Assembly (NCBI GenBank): GCA_030041275.1
Contig: JASHOE010000034.1
Location: 1 to 58,212 of the forward strand
Direction: 5' to 3'
DNA from: Streptosporangiaceae bacterium
GTDB lineage: Bacteria > Actinomycetota > Actinomycetes > Streptosporangiales > Streptosporangiaceae
DNA length: 58,212 nt
Shown: in pieces, positions 52,099 to 58,212 of the stretch
Layout of the letters: every line of letters begins with the position of its first letter
How positions within the stretch are numbered: the first letter of the stretch is position 1
Program-made: the position numbers and the translations under genes
Notes under the pieces: model-generated
What the model was told of the DNA's origin: nothing
The model's input: only the letters and a program-made list of their open reading frames with translations
Database searches by the model: none

Positions 52099-52104
52099 AA
52101 CGTA
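52099..52104 (-). promoter_or_regulatory. Leaderless-type -10 hexamer of the DinB-like gene
   Basis: TACGTT on the minus strand is followed by 7 nt and ATG 52091. Confidence 0.5.
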
Positions 52105-52229
52105 CGGCAGTCGTCCGCGGGGCGCGAGAGGTCCGGCCGCCCCGCGCCTACCCTGCGCGGCGCCTCGATGCGGCACAGCCAGGCGGCCCGGCGTTGCCGC
52201 GTACGAACAAGGGTCTGCCGGTCAGCCGG

Positions 52230-52814
52230 CTAGCCGACCGCTGCACGAGTTAGCTCGAAGAGGTCGAGCGTGAGGCCGTAATACTGATCGGTCTGGCCCA
52301 GGTGCCGCATGCTCAGGCGTCGGCACACACTCGCCGACCTGACGTTGTCTGGATCTACCAGAGCCAGGACACTGTCAAGCACTGGCCTCGCGGGTCGGCT
52401 GGCCGGGGCGGGCCCGACGCGCTCAGCGCCGACGCTGTCCAGGCCAAATGCCAGCGCGACCACGCCACGGCCCGCTTCCGTGGCATAACCGGCGCCCCAG
52501 CAGTCAGGATTTAGATGCCAGCCGATCTCCACGACGACCTCGTCTCCCGGTAGCGGCGACAACAGCACCGCGCCTACGACCTGGCCCGTGGCCCGGAGCT
52601 CTACCGGCCACAGACCGTAGTTCGGCTCCTCATGATTGCTCGCGATCCGCCGGTCGAGAACCTGCTGCATCTGCGCCAGCGTCGCGACTGGCCGCCTGGG
52701 CTGCGGGCCGAGCCAGCGAGTCACTTCGTCTCGGCCGTAAATCGCGAACGCGGCCTCCGCGTCGTCGGGAGTCCAGTCCCTCGCGATAAGCCTGGACGTG
52801 GTGAAGTGCTCCAT
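52230..52814 (-). CDS. GNAT family N-acetyltransferase (RimJ/RimL-like)
   Basis: The 194-residue protein shows TSRLIARDWTPDDAEAAFAIYGRDEV at the start in outline and the acetyl-CoA site EIGWHLNPDCWGAGYATEAGR. LVDPDNVRSASVCRRLSM follows. The typical RGLGLGT loop is replaced by CWGAGYA, common in RimJ-type members. CAGAAT sits 7 nt before ATG 52814, a weaker leaderless-type hexamer. Target unknown. Confidence 0.85.
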   Translation of the reverse strand: MEHFTTSRLIARDWTPDDAEAAFAIYGRDEVTRWLGPQPRRPVATLAQMQQVLDRRIASNHEEPNYGLWPVELRATGQVVGAVLLSPLPGDEVVVEIGWHLNPDCWGAGYATEAGRGVVALAFGLDSVGAERVGPAPASRPARPVLDSVLALVDPDNVRSASVCRRLSMRHLGQTDQYYGLTLDLFELTRAAVG

Positions 52815-53115
52815 CGATGCATTCTGCTGGAGTGAACCCGCTCCGGCGAGCGTTCAGGGCAAGGCATTTTGCCGTCGCCGACGCGGTTGCCAACTGGTGC
52901 CGAGGGGCACCCATGGTGTCGCCCGGCCGCGGATCTATAAACTGCTTGCCCCGGTATGAGGCGGCATTGGAGCAGCGGAGCTCTACCCGAGCTGAGGATC
53001 CGTACCGAGGTTGCAGGGTGTACGCGCTCGGCTACTGCGGCACGTCGTCGGGCTAGCTGACGGGAGATACTGTGCTGGCAGGGCCCGTGGCGGGGGCTGG
53101 AGGTGGTGCAGCGTC
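52815..53115. other. Intergenic region before the adenylate kinase gene
   Basis: About 300 bp between the divergent GNAT and adenylate kinase genes. GGAGG at about 53098 lies somewhat far from ATG 53116. No palindrome, terminator or coding frame with family similarity is seen. Confidence 0.3.
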
Positions 53116-53766
53116 ATGGTCCGGGTGATCATGCTGTCGCCACCGGGCGCCGGGAAGGGCACGCACAGCAAATGGCTGACCCAGCGGACGGGCGCCACGC
53201 ACATATCCTCTGGGGACCTGCTGCGCGCGGAAGTTGAGTGCGGGTCCGACCTGGGTCGCCAAGTGGCCTCCTATACCGAGCGCGGTGACCTTGTCCCAGA
53301 CGAACTGATCTTCAGCATTCTGGCGCCAGCCGTCGTTGCCGCGGCCCGCCACACCGGCGGTTACGTACTCGACGGGTTCCCGCGAACCATGCCGCAAGCG
53401 CTGCGCGCCGCGCAGTTCGGCGCCGACCTCGCGCTGACCGCCAACGCCGTGATCTACCTCACGGCGCCGGAAGAAGAACTCATCAGCCGACTGCTCGACC
53501 GGGCGCAACGCGACGGCCGGTCCGATGACACGCTCGGCGTGATCCGGCACCGGCTCGCCGTCTTTACCAAGCAAACCGCGCCACTGGTCGACTACTACCG
53601 CGGCCGCGGCATCCTGATAGAGCTGAGTACTGACCGCCCCGAGGCGGAGGTGCAAGCGGACCTGCTAGACGGGCTCCAAGCCCGCGGACTGATGCCACCC
53701 CTGACGGCGCCCTCCCGTCCGGACCACGCACCATCAGCAGGAGCGAACGCCGCCGAAGACCGGTGA
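53116..53766 (+). CDS. adk: Adenylate kinase (second-type)
   Basis: The 216-residue P-loop kinase has GAGKGTHSKWL, SSGDLLRAEVECGS, the DGFPRT motif and a LID-adjacent RAQRDGRSDDTLGVIRHRL. The LID is short, with no zinc cysteines. It converts AMP and ATP to ADP. The main adk of actinomycetes lies in the ribosomal protein cluster, so this isolated gene is probably a second copy. The acidic/Pro C-terminal tail of 25 residues is unusual. ATG 53116 precedes RVIMLSPPG directly. Confidence 0.9.
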   Translation: MVRVIMLSPPGAGKGTHSKWLTQRTGATHISSGDLLRAEVECGSDLGRQVASYTERGDLVPDELIFSILAPAVVAAARHTGGYVLDGFPRTMPQALRAAQFGADLALTANAVIYLTAPEEELISRLLDRAQRDGRSDDTLGVIRHRLAVFTKQTAPLVDYYRGRGILIELSTDRPEAEVQADLLDGLQARGLMPPLTAPSRPDHAPSAGANAAEDR

Positions 53767-53836
53767 GTACCGGCTGTACATCCGCGTCCGCGTGCCACGA
53801 GCGGGTTCTGCTTGAAGCGCCACGGAGTTTGGCTAG

Positions 53837-54094
53837 CTAATCGGCGTCCGGGAGGATCGCCCGCAGGGCCTCTCCGTGGAGGCCGACCTGACGAAGCACG
53901 CTGCGCGTCCGGGCCGCGAAGTCCTCGACCTCGACGGGCCTGACTATCAGCTGCGAACAGTCAGCCGCCCGCAGCCGGCTCCGGTACTCGACCAGGCAGG
54001 CCTGCGCCCTGTCGATGTCACCGATGATCTGATCGAAGTTCGCGACCGTGCCTGCTTGCCGCGGGGCCGCACGGGTGTCGGTATCTAGTGACAT
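53837..54094 (-). CDS. Small helical protein of unknown function
   Basis: The 85-residue protein starts MSLDTDTRAAPRQAGTVANF and is predicted mostly helical (QIIGDIDRAQACLVEYRSRL, ARTRSVLRQVGLHGEALRAI). AAGGAACAAGG precedes ATG 54094. It is divergent from, and slightly overlaps, the MarR gene start, so it may belong to the same regulatory unit. No family recognised. Confidence 0.6.
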   Translation of the reverse strand: MSLDTDTRAAPRQAGTVANFDQIIGDIDRAQACLVEYRSRLRAADCSQLIVRPVEVEDFAARTRSVLRQVGLHGEALRAILPDAD

Positions 54095-54563
54095 TGCCTT
54101 GTTCCTTTTCGGCGTCTCGGTCATCGAACGGGTCAAACCGCGCGGTGTGCACTGCGAAACTCGCCTGTACAACGCCGTCGGAGAGAAGCTCCGCGGCGAG
54201 CATGGGATCGTCACGGCCCAGTTTGAAATCATGCGCTACCTCCGCGACCACCCGAGATCACGTGTCGGCGAGGTCGCCGCGGCCTTCGCCGCCGGGATCG
54301 GCGCGATTAGCAAAGGCGTTGATCGACTCGAAGCCCGCGGATGGGTGACGCGGCTCCCGAACCCCGCCGACGGGCGCTCGTCGCTGATCAGCCTCACCGC
54401 CAGCGGAGCCGCGCTGGTCCTTGAGGCCGAACGAACCTTCAACAACCGGCTCGATGAGCTGCTCGCTCCGATCGGCCCCGACGAAGTCGGCGCTGCGAGG
54501 ACGACACTCGCCGCCCTTCGTCGGGCGCTCGAGCACGCGCGGGCTGGCCTCCCCGCCGGATGA
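54075..54563 (+). CDS. MarR family transcriptional regulator
   Basis: The protein of about 162 residues has the MarR winged helix: HGIVTAQFEIMRYLRDHP, GEVAAAFAAGIGAISKGVDRLEARGWV in outline, and the wing NPADGRSSLISLTASG. The start is uncertain; GTG 54075 or TTG 54099 both fit and overlap the divergent 85-residue gene by a few codons. An imperfect copy of its last 29 bp follows 62 bp downstream. Confidence 0.85.
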   Translation: MSVSSDIALFLFGVSVIERVKPRGVHCETRLYNAVGEKLRGEHGIVTAQFEIMRYLRDHPRSRVGEVAAAFAAGIGAISKGVDRLEARGWVTRLPNPADGRSSLISLTASGAALVLEAERTFNNRLDELLAPIGPDEVGAARTTLAALRRALEHARAGLPAG

Positions 54564-54618
54564 CGACACCCGCCCCTCTCCATCCGGCACTCGAGCATGC
54601 GCGGGTTGGCCTCCCCGC
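54528..54618 (+). repeat. Imperfect 29-bp direct repeat at the end of the MarR gene
   Basis: CTCGAGCA-starting blocks at 54528-54556 and 54590-54618 match at 27 of 29 positions, 62 bp apart. The second copy lies after the stop codon and repeats the coding for LEHARxGLP. Confidence 0.8.
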
Positions 54619-54658
54619 GGCTAGAGCCCGCCGAGGTGCGCGACGCTCAAGGGGTCGC

Positions 54659-55075
54659 TCATGGATTCCATGCCTTATGGACGAACTCCAGTCGATTGCC
54701 GTCGAAGTCGGCGACGTTGGCGGCGTAATAACCAGGGCCGAAGTATGTACGCTCGGCTGGCTCGCCCTCGTCGATTCCGCCCGCATTGATCGCGGCAGCG
54801 TACGCCGCATCGACAGCCTGGTTAGTGCCGCAGACGACGCCAAGGTAGAGCCCTGTCTCACCCGGTTGGCTACGCCGAAGCCAGATGCTCGATCCGACAC
54901 CCTTGCCAGTGCCGTAGATGTCGTCGCAGAGCCCGAACAGGTCCGGGACGCCCTCGGGACCGGATGCCGAGTTGTAGCGGCCGCACTCGTGCCAGCCGAG
55001 CGGTTTCAAGGTTTCGGAGTAGAAGGCAAGCGAGTTCTCGATATTGGTCACAGAGATATAGACATGGTCAATCAT
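54659..55075 (-). CDS. VOC family protein (glyoxalase/bleomycin-resistance fold)
   Basis: The 138-residue protein begins MIDHVYISVTNIENSLAFYSETL and ends ANVADFDGNRLEFVHK, the typical first and last strands of a VOC domain with His and Glu metal ligands. ATG 55075 follows GGAAG by 9 nt; a longer start at 55147 is less likely. Such proteins are dioxygenases, isomerases or binding proteins; the substrate is unknown. Confidence 0.85.
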   Translation of the reverse strand: MIDHVYISVTNIENSLAFYSETLKPLGWHECGRYNSASGPEGVPDLFGLCDDIYGTGKGVGSSIWLRRSQPGETGLYLGVVCGTNQAVDAAYAAAINAGGIDEGEPAERTYFGPGYYAANVADFDGNRLEFVHKAWNP

Positions 55076-55443
55076 GATGTCGTGCTTCCAGCTAGTCCCG
55101 TTCATGTGATCGAAATGGCCCAGCCCGCTAATCGGCCCTTCAGACATCGGCCCCGCAGCCGCGCGGATGGATCCTGGCGCTGGGAGCCGACTGGACAGCC
55201 GGACCAGCCAAGCTCAACGCTAACCGCGTTCGCTGCGTCGCATGCGGTCGGCTTCGCCGACCCGGCATGCGACGGCTCACGTGGAACCCGCGCCGGTGCG
55301 AACGCTGTGCGGGAGAGCACGGATTCGAAGTGGCGCGGCATGAGCGTGCCAGACTGAGCACGGGCGCAAGGGCAGCGCGGCGGCTGGAATCGCCACGATG
55401 TTGTGTCGGCGCCCTGGCCTGATTGGATGCCGCGGGAGGACCG
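55076..55443. other. Intergenic region between VOC and TPR genes
   Basis: About 370 bp without a recognisable gene. GGGAGGA lies just before GTG 55444. No promoter hexamers or palindromes were evident. Confidence 0.3.
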
Positions 55444-57819
55444 GTGGACGGACCCGCCGATGCCGCGAATGTGGCTGAGGCTGTAGCCCGTGCTGATGAG
55501 GGCGACAGACTGAGACGGCAGCACCAGTATGCCGACGCCGAGACTGCCTTCCGGGCCGCCATCGGCCTTGATCCCCGGCTGTCTCGCGCCCACTGCGGTC
55601 TTGGCCTGGTTCTGGGGAGGGGGATTCGGTATGAGGAGGCCGAGGCTGCCTGCCGGGAGGCGATCCGCCTCAACCCCGCCTTGGCCCCAGCGCACAGCGC
55701 GCTCGGCTTCGTCCTGGTGAAGGCGAGGCGGTACGCGGAGGCGGAGGCTGCCTGCCGGGAGGCGATCCGCCTCGACCCCGTCCTTGCGCGCGCGCACAAC
55801 AACCTCGGCTTAGTTCTGCGCAGTACTGGGCGGTTGCAGGAAGCTGAGGCTGCCTTCCTGGATGCAATCCGCCTCGATCCGGGCCTGGCCGCCCCCCACA
55901 GCAACCTCGCCGGCGTGCTGTGCGGGACGCAGCGGTATGCGGAGGCCGAGGCTGCCTGCCGGGAGGCAATCCGCATCGACCCGAGAGACTTTATCCCGCA
56001 CGTCGCACTCGGCATCGTCCTACGCGAAACTAAGCAGTACGCCGATGCCGAGGCCGCCTTCCGGGAGGCAATCCGCATCGACCCCGCTTCTGCCGGCGCG
56101 CACGTCAACCTCGGCGGTGTCCTCACGGACAGTAAGAGGTACGCGGAGGCTGAGGGAGCCGAGAGGGAAGCGATCCGCCTCGACCCCGGCCACAGCGCCG
56201 CCTACAGCTACCTCGGCGCGATCCTCTTTACCACTCAGCGGTATGCGGAGGCAGAGGCCGCCTGCCGGGAAGCCATCCGCCTCGAACCAGGCAGGGTCGC
56301 CGCGCACGTCACCCTCGCCGCGGCCCTGAACGGGACACGGCGCTATGCAGAAGGCGAGGCCGCGTGCCGGGAAGCGATCCGCCTCGACCCCGGCAAAGCC
56401 CGCGCGTATGTCAATCTCGCCGTAGCCCTGAACGCGACTCAGCGGTATGCAGAAGGCGAGGCCGCCTGCCGGGAAGCCATCCGCCTCGACTCCGACGACC
56501 CCCTCGCGTACATCAACCTGGGCATAGTTCTGGGCGCTACTCAGCGCTACGCCGAGGCGGAGGCTGCTTGCCAGGAAGCGATCCGCATCGACCCCGGCAA
56601 CGCCAGCGCGCACAGCCACCTCGGCCGGATCCTGCACGCTAGCCCCCGATTCGCAGAGGCCGAAAGCCCCTACCGGGAGGCGATCCGCCTCGACCCCGGC
56701 GACGCCAGCACGCACGTCAATCTTGGCCGGATCCTGCGTGCTAGTCAGCGGTTCGAAGAGGCCGAGGCTGCTTTGAGAGAGGCGATGCGCCTCGACCCCA
56801 GAAACGCCAGCAGCCACAACGACCTCGGCCTGGTTCTGATCGACACTAAGCGGTACGTGGAGGCTGAGGCCGCACTAAGAGAGACGATCCGCCTCGACCC
56901 CAGCAACGCCCAGGCGCACGTCAACCTCGGCTGGCTCCTGATCGACGGCAAGCGGTACGCGGAGGCCGAGGCAGCCACCTGGGAGGCAATCCGCCTCGAC
57001 CCCGGCAACGCCAAGGCGCACGCCAACCTCGGCTGGCTCCTGATCGACACCAAGCGGTACGCAGAGGCCGAGGCCCCCTGCCGGGAGGCAATCCGCCTCG
57101 ACCCCGGCAACGCCAAGGCGCACGCCAATCTCGGCTGGGTCCTGATCGACAGCAAGCGGTACGCAGAGGCCGAGGCCCCCTGGCGCGAGGCACTCCGCCT
57201 CGACCCCAGCAACGCCAGGGCGCACGTATACCTCGGCCAGGTCCTGGTCGACAGCAAGCGGTACGCGGAAGCGGAGACTGCCTTCCGGGAGGCAATCCGC
57301 CTCGACCCCAGCAAAGCCTGGGCACATATCAACCTCGGCGCGGCCCTGCGCGGTGCCGGACGGTTGCGGCAGGCCGAGGCTGCCATCAGGGAGGCAATCC
57401 GCCTCGAGCCCGCCCACACCGCCGCGTTCAACCACCTCGGCGTGGTCCTGTCCGATAGGGGGCACTGGCGGCAGGCCGAGGCCGCCTTTCAGGAGGCGAT
57501 CCGCCGCCAACCGAGCGACGGCAGCGCCCACTACAACCTCGGACTGGTCCTGCGTCAGACCTTCCGGTTCGACAAGGCCGAGGCCGCAGTCCGGGAGGCG
57601 ATCCGCCTCGAACCGAGCGACAGCAACGCCTACTACAACCTCGGCGTGGTCTTGCGCGATACCAGGCGCTGGGCGGAGGCCGAGGCCGCCTTCCGGGAGG
57701 CGATCCGCCTGAATCCCGCCCTGGCACCGGCGCACGGCAGCATCGCCGATCTTGCGCGGCCACGCAGGTTGCGCTCCTGGCCCAGGAATCTGCGGGCGCC
57801 GCGCCGCCCACACCCCTGA
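55444..57819 (+). CDS. Large TPR protein with 22 uninterrupted repeats
   Basis: The protein of about 791 residues consists almost entirely of 34-residue tetratricopeptide units with consensus YAEAEAACREAIRLDP plus a second helix AHxNLGxVL. Twenty-two units run without gaps from about residue 30 to 780. No signal peptide, membrane helix or catalytic domain is attached; the C-terminus is a short basic tail (RPRRLRSWPRNLRAPRRPHP). It is probably a protein-binding scaffold. GTG 55444 follows GGGAGGA; TTG 55423 is an alternative start. High DNA similarity between units suggests recent expansion. Confidence 0.9.
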   Translation: MDGPADAANVAEAVARADEGDRLRRQHQYADAETAFRAAIGLDPRLSRAHCGLGLVLGRGIRYEEAEAACREAIRLNPALAPAHSALGFVLVKARRYAEAEAACREAIRLDPVLARAHNNLGLVLRSTGRLQEAEAAFLDAIRLDPGLAAPHSNLAGVLCGTQRYAEAEAACREAIRIDPRDFIPHVALGIVLRETKQYADAEAAFREAIRIDPASAGAHVNLGGVLTDSKRYAEAEGAEREAIRLDPGHSAAYSYLGAILFTTQRYAEAEAACREAIRLEPGRVAAHVTLAAALNGTRRYAEGEAACREAIRLDPGKARAYVNLAVALNATQRYAEGEAACREAIRLDSDDPLAYINLGIVLGATQRYAEAEAACQEAIRIDPGNASAHSHLGRILHASPRFAEAESPYREAIRLDPGDASTHVNLGRILRASQRFEEAEAALREAMRLDPRNASSHNDLGLVLIDTKRYVEAEAALRETIRLDPSNAQAHVNLGWLLIDGKRYAEAEAATWEAIRLDPGNAKAHANLGWLLIDTKRYAEAEAPCREAIRLDPGNAKAHANLGWVLIDSKRYAEAEAPWREALRLDPSNARAHVYLGQVLVDSKRYAEAETAFREAIRLDPSKAWAHINLGAALRGAGRLRQAEAAIREAIRLEPAHTAAFNHLGVVLSDRGHWRQAEAAFQEAIRRQPSDGSAHYNLGLVLRQTFRFDKAEAAVREAIRLEPSDSNAYYNLGVVLRDTRRWAEAEAAFREAIRLNPALAPAHGSIADLARPRRLRSWPRNLRAPRRPHP
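55516..57760 (+). repeat. 22 tandem 102-bp units
   Basis: Each unit encodes one 34-residue TPR. Units near 56960-57160 are almost identical to each other. Confidence 0.85.
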
Positions 57820-58016
57820 AGGCCCGCCCCGGGTTCGGCACAGACGGCACAGGAAGTCAGCTTCGCGAACCGAAGGACCGCATTGGCCACAGCACAAGGA
57901 AGCCGCGCTGATCTACCTGCATCGCGCTCGCGAACAACACGCCGTCGCGGCAGCGGATGCCAACCGGCGCGTCCCGTCACAGGCTGTCTGACCAGCGGAT
58001 TTGCTTACTGCCGGAG

Positions 58017-58090
58017 CGCCCCGAGCAGGACTCGAACCTGCGGCCTACTGCTTAGGAGGCAGTCGCTCTATCCGCCTGAGCTATCGGGGC
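58017..58090 (-). tRNA. tRNA-Arg (anticodon CCT)
   Basis: On the minus strand the acceptor stem GCCCCGA/TCGGGGC, D stem GCTC/GAGC, anticodon stem ACTGC/GCAGT with loop CTCCTAA and T stem GCAGG/CCTGC all pair perfectly. The anticodon CCT reads AGG arginine codons. The CCA end is not encoded. Confidence 0.96.
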
Positions 58091-58212
58091 CCGACTGTCC
58101 CATCGCTGCCGCAACAGGTGAACTTCTGATGGGACCGCACCAAGCCTAGCCGCTCTCCGTTTCGGCAGGGGAGCGCCAGCGGGCGCTGTACCAACGCTGA
58201 TTAGCTGCCAGA

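Noticed and set aside
55516..57760. CRISPR-like direct repeats
   Set aside because: The repeats are contiguous coding units of 102 bp without unique spacers.
55140..57897. Several long minus-strand frames with repeated DRLPAG/RIASRKAASAS-type motifs opposite the TPR gene
   Set aside because: Because the repeat unit is 102 bp, a multiple of three, all frames repeat in phase. These are antisense images of the TPR array.

Overview
The window is high-G+C DNA (about 70% by eye) from an actinomycete. The markers are a kgd-type fused 2-oxoglutarate decarboxylase, a WhiB1-like protein, a SigR/RsrA pair, a PdtaS-type histidine kinase, nickel superoxide dismutase with its maturation protease, and a SigB/SigF-type sigma factor with an RsbW-like partner. 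The order dagK, whiB1, pdtaS, biotinylated protein, anti-sigma/sigma pair, SRAP protein, aroA, rsgA resembles the Mycobacterium tuberculosis Rv3218-Rv3228 region. A multi-unit TPR protein, an acid-type S53 peptidase and HD-GYP proteins suggest a soil lineage outside Mycobacterium. I cannot name the genus.

Layout. 1-6.7 kb: the 3' part of kgd, a 59-residue DUF6104-type gene, a PadR regulator with a long disordered tail, an MDR oxidoreductase and a CGNR protein. 6.9-9.6 kb: an APC permease and the divergent sodX/sodN pair. 9.7-13 kb: an RsbW-like anti-sigma factor, a SigF-like sigma factor with an acidic hexapeptide repeat, a membrane protein and a lipid-kinase-family protein. 13.2-27.6 kb is a stress and core-metabolism block. 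It holds whiB1 with a CRP-like operator, pdtaS, a ThDP enzyme, a free biotin carrier, a biotin carboxylase, a tandem pair of membrane HD proteins (one full HD-GYP, one degenerate), rsrA, sigR with a consensus SigR promoter, a DksA/TraR protein, SRAP, aroA, rsgA and hisN. 27.7-32.7 kb: a CBS protein, an SDR, gap, and a DrrAB-like ABC exporter divergent from its probable PadR repressor. 32.7-37.4 kb: a minus-strand cluster of S1C protease, MoxR, DUF58 and two VWA proteins. 37.5-43 kb: two methyltransferases, a Nudix protein, a small membrane protein, a stand-alone MraY and a zinc alcohol dehydrogenase. 43.1-55 kb is an accessory stretch with a decayed DUF899 gene containing a small inversion, a secreted S53 peptidase, a ThuA-like protein, a 5'-truncated endonuclease V, DipZ, an SDR, GNAT, adenylate kinase, MarR and VOC genes. 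55.4-57.8 kb: a TPR protein with 22 uninterrupted 34-residue units. tRNA-Arg(CCT) lies near the right end.

Two regulatory themes stand out. First, at least eleven genes have a TANNNT hexamer exactly 6-7 nt before the ATG/GTG, the signature of leaderless transcripts, and this helped choose starts. Second, several circuits can be read directly: SigR autoregulation with a probable long SigR isoform, a CRP-type site before whiB1, and three ACTAGT sites in the PadR/ABC control region. I saw no insertion sequence, prophage or CRISPR array.
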